Of a DNA stretch of 64,000 nucleotides, positions 26,908 through 35,590 are shown one piece after another (position 1 is the stretch's first letter; every line of letters starts with the position of its first letter). The DNA is taken from contig JANQJR010000025.1 in the NCBI GenBank assembly GCA_028281525.1, positions 1 through 64,000 on the forward strand, given 5' to 3'. The notes under the pieces were generated by a model, which saw only the letters and a program-made list of their open reading frames with translations, had not been told where the DNA came from and searched no databases. The DNA comes from Magnetovibrio sp. Lineage in GTDB: Bacteria > Pseudomonadota > Alphaproteobacteria > Rhodospirillales > Magnetovibrionaceae. Position numbers and translations under genes: made by a program.

Positions 26908-27876
26908 CTATGACAGCCAGTCGCCCAGCATGATGTAAAACGGAATGCCCACCGTAAGGTTAAACGGAAATGTCACGGCCAAGGAAAGCGTGAGATACAA
27001 GGCCGGCTTTGCTTCGGGCAACGCCAGGCGCATCGCTGCGGGCACCGCAATGTAAGAAGCACTGGCCGCAAGCACGGACAACAAGGCGATGCCCCCCGCA
27101 TCCAGGCCGATCAGCGCCCCGGCCACGCCGCCCAAAACACCGCCGATGGGCGGCATATAGAGGCCAAAGCCCAAAAGCGCGGGCGTCAGGGTGTGGCGCA
27201 CTTGGCGCAGCTCCCGCCCGGCGATCAACCCCATATCCAACAGGAACAGGCACAGCACGCCCTTGAACGGATCGGTGATGAACGGCGAGATGTCCTTGTA
27301 ACCATCCTGGCCTGTCGCCATGCCGATGATGAAAGCCCCCACCAACAACACCACCGAACCGTTCAAGATCACTTCGCGCCAGGGCGTACTGCCGTGCGAA
27401 GCGTCTTCCTTGGAACCGCGGTAAGCCAGCAGTAAGGCGGTGGCGATGGCCGGGACCTCCATCGCCGCAGCGGCGGCGATCATGATTCCCGGAAACTCAA
27501 TCGCCGCTTTTTCAAGTGCGGCGGTCGAGGCGATGAAAGTGACGATCGAGATCGAGCCGTAGTGCGCGGAAATCGCCGCCTTGTCGATGCGGCTCAAGGC
27601 TGTGGTGAAATTGAGAAAGCTGTACGCGATCAACGGGATCGTGAAACTCAGCACCACGGCCGCAAAAATCACCAGCAGCAAATCGCTCCCCAAACCGTGG
27701 TCGCTGGCGGCCACCCCCCCTTTGAAACCGATGGCCAGCATCAGATAAAGGGACATGACTTTCGCCACGGTTTCCGGAATTGAAAGGTCCGAGCGGGCCA
27801 ACGCAGCGGCGACGCCCAACGCAAAAAACAGCACAGGTGGTGAAATCAGGTTCTGCGCAGCAAGAGATAAATCCAT
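26908..27876 (-). CDS. sbtA: SbtA family sodium-dependent bicarbonate transporter
   Basis: 322 aa from the ATG at 27876; a TTG at 27888 is an alternative. About ten membrane helices with the family start NLISPPVLFFALGVAAALARSDL and the inner repeat around SAHYGSISIVTFIAST (about 147-162). SbtA proteins import bicarbonate with sodium and are best known from cyanobacteria; homologues occur in proteobacteria. With the PII-like gene immediately downstream, bicarbonate uptake for carbon fixation or anaplerosis is the simplest reading. Confidence 0.88.
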   Translation of the reverse strand: MDLSLAAQNLISPPVLFFALGVAAALARSDLSIPETVAKVMSLYLMLAIGFKGGVAASDHGLGSDLLLVIFAAVVLSFTIPLIAYSFLNFTTALSRIDKAAISAHYGSISIVTFIASTAALEKAAIEFPGIMIAAAAAMEVPAIATALLLAYRGSKEDASHGSTPWREVILNGSVVLLVGAFIIGMATGQDGYKDISPFITDPFKGVLCLFLLDMGLIAGRELRQVRHTLTPALLGFGLYMPPIGGVLGGVAGALIGLDAGGIALLSVLAASASYIAVPAAMRLALPEAKPALYLTLSLAVTFPFNLTVGIPFYIMLGDWLS

Positions 27877-28206
27877 TCTAAAAGCCAATCTCGTCTGGGA
27901 GGTCCTAAGTCAGCGCGCGCATGCAAAACATCATGGCGCGCTCACTGCTTCAAAGCACATATTCAAGCGCCGTGAAAGAGGCTTTCGCAAGTATCCGCCC
28001 CAAGTCGGTCTCACAAAGGATTTGTTCCTATAAATTTCGAAGAAGATCGGCGTAAATCCCGTTTTAAATCAGAAAAGACTCATATAACCCTGTGAAATAT
28101 TTCAGTTTTTTTGTGCGCATCCAACGATTTCCTTCATACTCAACTGAGTAACGCTTCCTATATATAACTCCGTAGGTGTTCCAGAACATATGCACGGGAG
28201 GTATTT
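27877..28206. other. Divergent intergenic region sbtA / TRAP operon
   Basis: 330 bp, AT-rich toward the TRAP operon. It holds a 12-bp perfect palindrome (tgaaatatttca, 28093-28104) followed by seven T, which could be an operator or a weak terminator. The dctP start has a good ribosome site (acgggaggt). No gene is visible. Confidence 0.6.
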
Positions 28207-29214
28207 ATGTCACCTAAACTCTTGAAATCCTGTATTGTTTCAGCGTTGGTCCTGACCTTTGGCGCGGAGGCCATGGCCACCGAATGGAACGTGTCGTTGT
28301 GGGGCAAACGCCGCGCATTTACCGAACACGTCGAAAAACTCGCCGAATTGGTCAACGCCAAGACCAATGGAGAGTTCACCTTGAACATTTCTTATGGCGG
28401 TCTGTCCAAGAACAGAGAAAATCTGGACGGCATTTCCATCGGCGCGTTCGAAATGGCGCAGTTCTGCGCGGGCTACCACGCCGATAAAAACCCCTCCATC
28501 ACCGTCCTGGAACTGCCGTTCCTGGGCGTCGATTCGTTGGAAAAGGAAGTGAAGGTTTCGCAAGCCGTTTACAGTCACCCTGCCGTTCAAAAGGATCTGG
28601 CGCGTTGGAACGCGACGTTGCTGATGCCGTCGCCACTGCCGCAATACAACATCGTCGGCGTGGGAGACGGGCCCAAGACTTTGGATGAATTCAAGGGCCT
28701 GACGGTGCGCGCCACCGGCGGGATCGGCAAGGCCATGTCCACCATCGGCGCGGTGCCGACCTCCATGTCCGCGACGGAAGTGCGCCAATCCATGGACTCG
28801 GGCGTGATCAAGGCTGCCGCCTTCGCGCCGCATGCACACATGTCGTTTGGCACCGTTGAAAACGCCAAATGGTGGACCACCAACTTGAACCCCGGCACCG
28901 TCAACTGCCCGGTGGTGGTCAACACCGATGCCTTGAACGCGCTGAGCGACAAGGAACGCGACGCTCTGCTGGGCTCCGTCGATGAAGCGCTCGCCCACTA
29001 TGTCGCCTACTACAACGACAGGACCATGTCCAAATGGGGACCGACGCTCGACGAAAAAGGCATTGAGCGCATCACCTATGACGCCGGTGCGCTGGACGCC
29101 TTCCGCGACGCCGTGGCCGGTCCGGCGGCGAGCGCCTGGATCGCGGACAACACCAAGCGCGGCCTGCCCGCCCAGGAACTCTACGACCTGGTCGTCAAGA
29201 CCGTCGCGGAATAA
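28207..29214 (+). CDS. TRAP transporter solute-binding protein (DctP type)
   Basis: 335 aa with a Sec signal (about 1-24, cleaved near AMA/TE) and a TRAP-type binding fold: LWGKRRAFTEHVEKLAELV, ISYGGLSKNRENLDG and the substrate-contacting helix segment LPFLGVDSLEKEV. It captures an organic acid or similar solute in the periplasm for the DctQM permease. Substrate is not deducible. First gene of a dctPQM operon; a strong stem-loop separates it from the permease genes. Confidence 0.92.
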   Translation: MSPKLLKSCIVSALVLTFGAEAMATEWNVSLWGKRRAFTEHVEKLAELVNAKTNGEFTLNISYGGLSKNRENLDGISIGAFEMAQFCAGYHADKNPSITVLELPFLGVDSLEKEVKVSQAVYSHPAVQKDLARWNATLLMPSPLPQYNIVGVGDGPKTLDEFKGLTVRATGGIGKAMSTIGAVPTSMSATEVRQSMDSGVIKAAAFAPHAHMSFGTVENAKWWTTNLNPGTVNCPVVVNTDALNALSDKERDALLGSVDEALAHYVAYYNDRTMSKWGPTLDEKGIERITYDAGALDAFRDAVAGPAASAWIADNTKRGLPAQELYDLVVKTVAE

Positions 29215-29225
29215 TCAAGACGCGT

Positions 29226-29251
29226 GAAGCCACCTCCCCCGAGGTGGCTTC
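29226..29251 (+). promoter_or_regulatory. Intercistronic stem-loop between dctP and dctQ
   Basis: A perfect 11-bp stem (gaagccacctc / gaggtggcttc, loop cccc) without a T run, 12 nt after the dctP stop. Such hairpins in binding-protein operons usually protect the upstream mRNA, giving more binding protein than permease. Confidence 0.8.
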
Positions 29252-29276
29252 ATCCGTTTGAGAGGAATTCGCAACC

Positions 29277-29918
29277 ATGGCCGGAGCATCATCCGTTCTG
29301 GAAGACGACAGCCTGCTCAGCCGCATCGACCGGCAACTCTTTAAGCTGGAAAGCTTCTTCGCCCTGGTGGGCGGTTGGACGATCTTTTCCCTGATGATCC
29401 TGGCGGTCATTAGCGTCGGCGGACGCAACTTCTTCAACAACCCGCTGCCGGGTTACGTGGATTGGATCGAACAGGCCATGCCGCTGATTGCGTTTGTCGG
29501 CATCGCTTATTGCCAGCGCCTGGGCGGACATATCCGCATGGACATGCTGATCGGGCGGCTGAGCGGGCGGCCACTTTGGGTGATGGAATTTTTCTCCGTC
29601 TTGATCATGCTGGTCCTCATCGCCTTGCTGACCTGGGGCAGTTGGGCGCACTTCGAGCGCTCCTTCGACTTCGACGCGCCGATGTGGAGCCGCGATTCCA
29701 GCTTCGACATCCGTCTGCCTTTATGGCCCGCGAAGTTGCTGGCCCCCGTGGCGTTCGCGGTGTTGTGCCTCAGGCTCGCATTGCAGCTTTGGGGGTACGG
29801 GCGCGCCATCGTCACCGGCACATCCACCCCCGTCGCCGTGCCCCTGATCGAAGACGCCGCGACCGTCGCCGCCCACGAGGCGGAAAGCGTCTCCGGCGCG
29901 GAGAATGGGGAGCGTTGA
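29277..29918 (+). CDS. TRAP transporter small permease (DctQ type)
   Basis: 213 aa with four membrane helices, beginning FFALVGGWTIFSLMILAVISVGGRNFF and continuing PLPGYVDWIEQAMPLIAFVGIAYCQRLGGHIRMD, characteristic of DctQ. It bridges the solute-binding protein and the large permease. It ends 5 nt before the preferred start of the large subunit. Confidence 0.92.
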   Translation: MAGASSVLEDDSLLSRIDRQLFKLESFFALVGGWTIFSLMILAVISVGGRNFFNNPLPGYVDWIEQAMPLIAFVGIAYCQRLGGHIRMDMLIGRLSGRPLWVMEFFSVLIMLVLIALLTWGSWAHFERSFDFDAPMWSRDSSFDIRLPLWPAKLLAPVAFAVLCLRLALQLWGYGRAIVTGTSTPVAVPLIEDAATVAAHEAESVSGAENGER

Positions 29919-29922
29919 GAGG

Positions 29923-31350
29923 ATGACAGCCATCGCTGAGATGACCCCCATCGACATCGGCCTGACCGTTTCCGCCATATTGCTGTTGCTGGTCATCGCC
30001 GGGGTGCGGGTCGCCTTCGCCGCCGCCTTTGCGGGACTTCTGGGCCTGATCTGGATTTTCTGGTCCAAGGCCGGCTACAATCCCGAGCGCTTTTTGTGGG
30101 CGCTGGGCGTGGCGGTCAAAACCGCCGGTCAAGTGCCCCATTCCAAGGTGTCCTCTCAGGCCCTATCCTTGATCCCGACGTTCATTCTCATCGGCTATCT
30201 GGCGTACCACGCGGGACTGACCAAGAACCTGTTCGAAGCCGCCAAACGCTGGGTCGGATGGCTGCCGGGGGGACTTGGCGTCTCCACCGTGTTCGCCACC
30301 GCCGGGTTTGCCGCCGTATCTGGCGCATCCGTCGCCACGTCCGCCGTGTTCGCACGCATCGCAATCCCTGAAATGCTCAAGATCGGATACAACAAGCGCT
30401 TCGCAGCGGGCGTGGTCGCTTCCGCCGGCACCCTGGCCTCCCTGATCCCGCCATCGGCGATTTTGGTCATCTACGCCATCATCGTGGAACAGGACGTCGG
30501 CGCGCTTTTGCTCGCGGGTTTCCTGCCCGGCGCGTTTTCCGCCGTCATCTACGGCGGGTTGGTGGTCGGCATGGCACTGCTCTTCAAGAACTTAGGCCCT
30601 CCGGTGCGCGGCTTCACCTGGTTACAGCGTCTTCAGGCCCTGCCCGGCGCGCTGCCCATCGTGTTCGTGGTCTTCATCATCATCGTGTTCATCTACAACC
30701 CCTTCGGCGGCGATGCCTTCGGCACGCCCACGGAAGGCGGCGCGCTGGGCGCGTTCGTGGTGTTCGTCATGGCGTTGATCCACGGCATGCGCTGGAAGCA
30801 GCTCAAGGACGCACTGCTGGAAACCGCCAAGCTGTCGGTGATGATCTTCACCATCATCTGGGGCGTGTTGATCTATGTGCGGTTCTTAGGGTTTGCAGAC
30901 CTTCCCGGGGCGTTCTCCGACTGGGTGGCCGGATTGGAACAAAGCCCGATGCTCACCTTGCTGCTGATCTTGCTCGCCTATGCGGTGCTCGGCATGTTCA
31001 TGGACGCCATCGGCATGCTGCTGCTCACGCTTCCGGTGGTGTTTCCTGCGGTCATCGCACTCAACGGCGGGCCGGATGTATCCGCTGCCGACAGCGCGTT
31101 CGGCATGACCGCCACCGGCTGCGCCATCTGGTTCGGCATCATCGTGGTGAAGATGGCGGAGCTCTGTTTGATCACGCCACCCATCGGGCTGAACTGCTTC
31201 GTGGTGGCGGGGGTGCGCCCCGACATTTCAGTGCAGGACGTGTTTCGTGGCGTCTCGCCCTTCTTCGTCGCCGACGCGCTGACCATCGCCGGCCTGATCG
31301 CGTTTCCCGGCATCGTCTTATACCTGCCAAGCTTGCTGCTCAGCCTGTAA
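29923..31350 (+). CDS. TRAP transporter large permease (DctM type)
   Basis: 475 aa from the ATG at 29923, which has a ribosome site in the end of dctQ (gggagcg); an ATG at 29905 would overlap dctQ by 14 nt. About twelve membrane helices, with the DctM signatures GFAAVSGASVATSAVF, LASLIPPSAILVIYAI and LGMFMDAIGMLLLTLPVVFP. It is the sodium- or proton-driven channel subunit. The gene ends close to the convergent LysR gene. Confidence 0.92.
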   Translation: MTAIAEMTPIDIGLTVSAILLLLVIAGVRVAFAAAFAGLLGLIWIFWSKAGYNPERFLWALGVAVKTAGQVPHSKVSSQALSLIPTFILIGYLAYHAGLTKNLFEAAKRWVGWLPGGLGVSTVFATAGFAAVSGASVATSAVFARIAIPEMLKIGYNKRFAAGVVASAGTLASLIPPSAILVIYAIIVEQDVGALLLAGFLPGAFSAVIYGGLVVGMALLFKNLGPPVRGFTWLQRLQALPGALPIVFVVFIIIVFIYNPFGGDAFGTPTEGGALGAFVVFVMALIHGMRWKQLKDALLETAKLSVMIFTIIWGVLIYVRFLGFADLPGAFSDWVAGLEQSPMLTLLLILLAYAVLGMFMDAIGMLLLTLPVVFPAVIALNGGPDVSAADSAFGMTATGCAIWFGIIVVKMAELCLITPPIGLNCFVVAGVRPDISVQDVFRGVSPFFVADALTIAGLIAFPGIVLYLPSLLLSL

Positions 31351-31360
31351 CACCCTCCTA

Positions 31361-31389
31361 CAAAACAAAAGGTGTGCAGGAAGCACACC
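31361..31389 (-). terminator. Terminator of the LysR gene
   Basis: On the minus strand a 7-bp stem (ggtgtgc / gcacacc, loop ttcct) is followed by ttttgttttg, about 50 nt after the LysR stop. On the plus strand the same stem lies 20 nt after the dctM stop with a weaker tail, so it may serve both genes. Confidence 0.75.
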
Positions 31390-31438
31390 ATCACTTTCCG
31401 TTAAATCGTATGCGCCGTTTGGGACTTAGGGTTAGGGC

Positions 31439-32347
31439 TTAAACAAAAACCCGCCTCTTCTTAAGCTGCTGAACCAGCCAACTCACAAAGATTCTCACTT
31501 TCGGGTTAATGCTATTTCTGGATGGATAGATCGCGTAGAGCGGTTGTTCAGAGGGCACAGTCCATTCGGGAAGAACTTGAACCAACTCTCCCGCTTCGAT
31601 GCGTTCGCGCGCCAAAAACGATGGAACGATGCCGATCCCCATTTGATTACAAACAAACTGGTAGATGACCTGAGGATCATTCGAGAACGCCTTGACCGAA
31701 ATTTTTATTTCTTCCGTCTTGCCCCCTTTCTCTAGCCGTACCGTTGGATGTCGTTGATTGTATTTGATGCCCACAAACGGAACTTTTCCCAGTTGCGCGG
31801 TGCTCCGAATCTTCAATTTCCGAACGAGGCTTTTGTGTCCGCAGAGCAGAAGCTTGGGACGGCCGATTTCTTTAACGATGTATGTGGTCTGGGTAGGCAG
31901 ACCTATTTTGAAGAGTATATCGACGCCCTCTTCAATAATATCGACGGGCCGGTTGGTGACTTCCAAATCCAACGTCAAATTGGGGTGGTTCTTCAAAAAC
32001 AGGTGAATGTACGGCGCCAGAAAGTGTCTTGAGGTGGTGTTGGGTGCGACGATTTTCAGCGTGCCTGAAACTTCTCCCGACAACGATTTGACCGAAGCCT
32101 CTGCCGACACAAGCTCATTTTCAATATTTTGCGCATGCAGCTTTAAAAGACGTCCCGATTCAGTGAGCGAGAGACTGCGCGTGGTTCTATGCAGCAGTTT
32201 CGCATGGAGTGTTTTCTCCAGTTCGGACACCTGCTGACTGGCGTGCGCTTTGGAAATACCGAGGTGTTTGGCCGCCGCGGTAAAGCTTCCCAACTCAGAG
32301 ACTTTCAAGAAAGCCAGTAAATTCAAAGGGTTCATATTATTGTTCAT
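31439..32347 (-). CDS. LysR family transcriptional regulator
   Basis: 302 aa from the ATG at 32347; a second ATG at 32335 is possible. N-terminal winged helix (NLLAFLKVSELGSFTAAAKHLGISKAHASQQVSELEKTL) and a LysR effector domain (GTLKIVAPNTTSRHFLAPYI, RPKLLLCGHKSLV, MGIGIVPSFLAR). It is divergent from the NmrA-type gene, its probable target. The sequence is more AT-rich and uses more AAA/TTT codons than the flanking operons, consistent with horizontal gain. Confidence 0.9.
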   Translation of the reverse strand: MNNNMNPLNLLAFLKVSELGSFTAAAKHLGISKAHASQQVSELEKTLHAKLLHRTTRSLSLTESGRLLKLHAQNIENELVSAEASVKSLSGEVSGTLKIVAPNTTSRHFLAPYIHLFLKNHPNLTLDLEVTNRPVDIIEEGVDILFKIGLPTQTTYIVKEIGRPKLLLCGHKSLVRKLKIRSTAQLGKVPFVGIKYNQRHPTVRLEKGGKTEEIKISVKAFSNDPQVIYQFVCNQMGIGIVPSFLARERIEAGELVQVLPEWTVPSEQPLYAIYPSRNSINPKVRIFVSWLVQQLKKRRVFV

Positions 32348-32358
32348 GTGTATGAACA
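32341..32358. promoter_or_regulatory. Palindromic operator candidate at the LysR start
   Basis: TGTTCAT-GTGT-ATGAACA, a perfect 7-bp inverted repeat that includes the likely LysR start codon (32345-32347). Its position between two divergent genes suits an autoregulatory or target site for the LysR protein. A good ribosome site for the NmrA gene (aggagaaaaaa) lies further right at about 32428. Confidence 0.6.
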
Positions 32359-32438
32359 CTGTATTAGAAATAAACCGTATTATCAATTTTAAAATTACAA
32401 ACGATACTTAATTCATCAACAGCACACAGGAGAAAAAA

Positions 32439-33347
32439 ATGAACACGAAAATACTCATCGCCGGATCCACAGGAATGCTCGGCCATCAAGCGCTCCAAGA
32501 GCTTCTCAAAAAAGACATTCAAGAGGCCAGACTTTTGGTGCGCTCGATAGAGAGTGCGAGAGACAAACTCAAAGATCTGGTGGCAGATGAACGAGTCACG
32601 ATGGTTGAAGGCGACCTTGGCGACAAAAACGCGCTTTTGGAGGCCACGAAAGACATCGATGCCGTCATTTCAATGGTGCAAGGAGATGCCTCCGTCATCA
32701 TCGATGGTCAGTACAACCTGCTTTTGGCCGCGGAGGAAAATAGCGTGAAGGCTTTCATGCCTTCGGATTTTTCTGTCGAATTCTCGACCTTTTCAACAGA
32801 GGAACATGTCTGGCTCGGTCTCAGGGCTGAATTCAGAAAGAAAGCGCTCAATCATCGGCCAAAAATCATCAGTGTCCAGCAAGGCGCTTTTACGGAAATG
32901 ATCCTGAGCGATTTTCTCGGCAACGTCGATGTCGAAAATGGCGAGGTCAAGGTTTTCGGAACGGGTGACGAGCTGGTGGATTTCACCACCGTCTCAGACA
33001 CGGCCAAGTATGTCGCTGAATTGGCCGTTGATCCGAACGCCCCAGAGGTTTTCCAAGTCGCCGGAGAAACCACCACCTGGAAAAAGATCACCGAAGATAT
33101 CTCCGAACTTTATGGAAAGCCCTTCACTTTCAAGTCCCTTGGTTCACTGGAAGAAATCAAGACCTTCATTGAAACCAAAAAGTCTCAGACGGACGACCCG
33201 TTTGAATATGCTCCCAAACAGTATGAATGGGCCATGATCTCCGGGCGCGGTAAGCTGACTGAAAACAAGGGCGGTCGATATCCCAACATTAAACCCGTAA
33301 GTATCAAAGAACACTTACAGGCTCACGTTGAAGAGTTGAGCCGATGA
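32439..33347 (+). CDS. NmrA-type NAD(P)-binding protein
   Basis: 302 aa atypical short-chain dehydrogenase fold. The dinucleotide site ILIAGSTGMLGHQALQELL (about 5-23) and RLLVRSIES, GDLGDKNALLEATKDIDAVISMV match NmrA/isoflavone-reductase-like proteins, which either reduce small molecules or sense NADP redox state. Divergent from the LysR gene, a frequent arrangement for stress- or aromatic-responsive oxidoreductases. AT-rich codon use as in the LysR gene. Confidence 0.85.
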   Translation: MNTKILIAGSTGMLGHQALQELLKKDIQEARLLVRSIESARDKLKDLVADERVTMVEGDLGDKNALLEATKDIDAVISMVQGDASVIIDGQYNLLLAAEENSVKAFMPSDFSVEFSTFSTEEHVWLGLRAEFRKKALNHRPKIISVQQGAFTEMILSDFLGNVDVENGEVKVFGTGDELVDFTTVSDTAKYVAELAVDPNAPEVFQVAGETTTWKKITEDISELYGKPFTFKSLGSLEEIKTFIETKKSQTDDPFEYAPKQYEWAMISGRGKLTENKGGRYPNIKPVSIKEHLQAHVEELSR

Positions 33348-33394
33348 ACCTGAGGGATTGTTCAATTCCTCTTGGAAGCATGATGACTGTGATG

Positions 33395-33417
33395 GCAGGG
33401 GCAGCAACCGCCCCTGC
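33395..33417 (+). terminator. Weak terminator-like hairpin after the NmrA gene
   Basis: gcaggggc / gcccctgc, 8-bp stem with a 7-nt loop, 48 nt after the stop codon and followed by tcttcct rather than a true T run. Confidence 0.4.
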
Positions 33418-33464
33418 TCTTCCTGTAATGGCGAAGCGCTTTAGATAAACTGAAAACGCTATGG

Positions 33465-33678
33465 CGCTGGGGTCCGGATCGGCTCTCCTTGGGCGGATGT
33501 CCCGGAGCGCTATGTCCCTTATAAAACGTGCTACAATCGCTTTGTCCGGTGGCGCAAGGCCGGGGTGTGGGATCATTTATTGGAAGAGATTTCCAAAGCC
33601 TATGACGGCGATATCCAGATGATCGACAGTTCTTGCATCCGGTTCCACCGGTTCTTCACAAAATACGAAAACATCTAG
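33465..33678 (+). pseudogene. IS5-family transposase remnant
   Basis: One frame reads R-I-G-S-P-W-A-D-V-P-E-R-Y, then YKTCYNRFVRWRKAGVW, then AYDGDIQMIDSSCIRFHR, a recognisable internal part of IS5/IS427-type transposases, including the first catalytic Asp (IDSSCIR). It has no start, ends in a tag at 33676-33678 shortly after the Asp motif, and lacks the rest of the DDE domain. Ends of the original insertion sequence were not found. It marks past mobile-element activity inside the AT-richer segment; the rest of 33679-33816 shows no gene. Confidence 0.8.
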
Positions 33679-33816
33679 GAAACTTCGGACTCACCGTTTT
33701 CGTGGTCTCTACGTCAATTTTGTATTTGCAGTTGCTACCGAATCTTTTGAGGCATTTTGACTGTTGCGACGAACCCCGCATAATATCGTTGATTCTTTTT
33801 GAGCTATTCCTTTGGC

Positions 33817-35340
33817 ATGAGCAGTGACTTGATGAACAGCCATCCGATCCTGAAAGCGACCTTTTCTTGCTTGCTTTTATCAATGTGGCCCGCAGCCAGC
33901 TATCTGGCGTCAAATATGAAAAATGGCCTGACCGTCGCTTATATGTTGCCCATCATTATGGCGGTATGCCTTGCAAGCTGTCTTGTGGTTCTCGCGATCG
34001 TAAAAACAATAAGGCAGGATAAGCATGCACAAGCGATCTACAGTTGGGGTGCGGCGGTCGCTTTGTTTTTCTGTTATGGAATCGTGCACGACTTCCTGGA
34101 CGGCTACGACCTCGGGCGTTTCCGTTTCATATTTCCCATATGGTTCGGCTTGTTTTGCGTCGGCGTGGTTTTGGTTTGGAAATTATCATTCCGACCGGAA
34201 GGTAAACGCGCCCTCTTTTGGGGAGCTGCCGCGCTCATAGCCTTACCCACTTGGCAGATCGCATCCCAAAGCCTGGCGTTGACTTCTTCCGCCCGCAACT
34301 TTGACGGCCAGCAACCGACATCGGGATATGACCAAACGATTTCGGATGAAGCCGCCGAAGATATGCCGAGTGTGTTTTTCATTGTTTTGGATGCATATTC
34401 TCGAGCGGATATTTTGCAGTCCGAACTTGGCTTCGACAACAGCCTTTTCTTAAACGAACTCAAGGACAACGGCTTCTTCATTGCGGACAGGAGCCGCGTC
34501 AATTACACCGCTACGCTGCTATCCCTGAGCAGCACACTGTCGATGAATTATCATTTCAAAAGTGGAGAATTAAGCAATCTGGCCACTTTGGCGCAGGTCA
34601 TTCAAGGCCACAACGAAGTCACACGACAATTCGACGCTTTAGGCTATACCTATGCCAAGGCAACACCATCACATTGGTTCGCCAGTAAATGTTCAAATGT
34701 GGAAGATATCTGCATCAGCCCGGCGGGCATGAGCGAACACTATCGTGACCTGATGGCAATGGCCCCCGTTGAACACTTTATGCTCATGGTCGCACCGAAG
34801 CTCCTGCAAGATCTTTTCAATCTTGGAGATGTCACATTATTTGACGTCTCAGAACGCCTTGGTCAGGTTCGAACCACACCACTTTTTCTTTTTGCGCATA
34901 TGCTGATTCCGCATGCGCCATACCGTTACACGCCAGAATGCGAATATCTGCCCCCGAATCAGTCGGGAACGTATCTCGATAATCTCCATTGCGCCAACAA
35001 ACAGGTACTTGAATTCGTTCGCTGGGTCGACAATCACCACCCCAATGCGATCATCGTCATTCAATCGGATCATGGGATTGGAAACTTTACGGGAACCTCG
35101 CCGGGCAAAGACTGGCTTTATCCGGGTCTAACCGAGCAGCAATTCGATATTAAAGCTGCCAATCTGAATGTTTGGCGGTTACCTGAAGACTGTAAGCCTA
35201 TGCTGAGGAACGACCTGACATCGATCAACACATTTAGGATCGTTTTTGCCTGTATTCACGGTACGGCGCCGGAAATGCTAGGTGACGAATTTTTTGTGAG
35301 CAATTATAAAAGCATGTTGATTCGCCCACTTCGCGAATAA
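33817..35340 (+). CDS. Membrane-bound sulfatase/phosphoethanolamine-transferase-like protein
   Basis: 507 aa from the ATG at 33817 (TTG at 33799 is an alternative). Four to five N-terminal membrane helices precede an exported alkaline-phosphatase-superfamily domain: metal-binding FFIVLDAYSRADIL (about 185-198), a nucleophile region NYTATLLSLSSTLSM, HMLIPHAPYRYT and IIVIQSDHGIG (second metal Asp-His). The layout resembles surface-glycan sulfatases or phosphotransferases. With the next two genes it forms a same-strand set that probably modifies cell-surface polysaccharide. Confidence 0.8.
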   Translation: MSSDLMNSHPILKATFSCLLLSMWPAASYLASNMKNGLTVAYMLPIIMAVCLASCLVVLAIVKTIRQDKHAQAIYSWGAAVALFFCYGIVHDFLDGYDLGRFRFIFPIWFGLFCVGVVLVWKLSFRPEGKRALFWGAAALIALPTWQIASQSLALTSSARNFDGQQPTSGYDQTISDEAAEDMPSVFFIVLDAYSRADILQSELGFDNSLFLNELKDNGFFIADRSRVNYTATLLSLSSTLSMNYHFKSGELSNLATLAQVIQGHNEVTRQFDALGYTYAKATPSHWFASKCSNVEDICISPAGMSEHYRDLMAMAPVEHFMLMVAPKLLQDLFNLGDVTLFDVSERLGQVRTTPLFLFAHMLIPHAPYRYTPECEYLPPNQSGTYLDNLHCANKQVLEFVRWVDNHHPNAIIVIQSDHGIGNFTGTSPGKDWLYPGLTEQQFDIKAANLNVWRLPEDCKPMLRNDLTSINTFRIVFACIHGTAPEMLGDEFFVSNYKSMLIRPLRE

Positions 35341-35359
35341 CTGTGTAGGAAATTTCACT

Positions 35360-35590
35360 TTGCCATTCATCATTGTTTGCACGTTCTGCCTGGGTGTTGT
35401 TATCCCGTTTCCGGCCCACGCCTATTTGGACCCAGGTACCGGCTCCATGATTTTGCAGCTGCTGTTTGGCGGTGCTGTTGGCGCTTTGGCATTTGCCAAG
35501 CTGTTCTGGGCGAAGATTTTTCATCGCAATCCGCCCCCCACTGACGACGCAGACTCCGCGGAAAACCTGACGGATGACCATCGCTCTTAA
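35360..35590 (+). CDS. Small exported membrane protein with YLDPGTGS motif
   Basis: 76 aa, apparent TTG start. A signal-like helix ends at PAHA, followed by YLDPGTGSMILQLLFGGAVGALAF and a short charged tail. The YLDPGTGS motif at the mature N-terminus belongs to a family of tiny membrane proteins found beside surface-polysaccharide genes; function unknown. It lies between the sulfatase-like and methyltransferase genes and overlaps the latter by 17 nt, so all three should be co-translated. Confidence 0.78.
   Translation: MPFIIVCTFCLGVVIPFPAHAYLDPGTGSMILQLLFGGAVGALAFAKLFWAKIFHRNPPPTDDADSAENLTDDHRS

Noticed and set aside
31340..31440. Search for a direct repeat of the tRNA-Glu 3' end that would mark an integrated element
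   Set aside because: No matching stretch was seen at the far edge of the AT-rich segment, so no attachment site is claimed.
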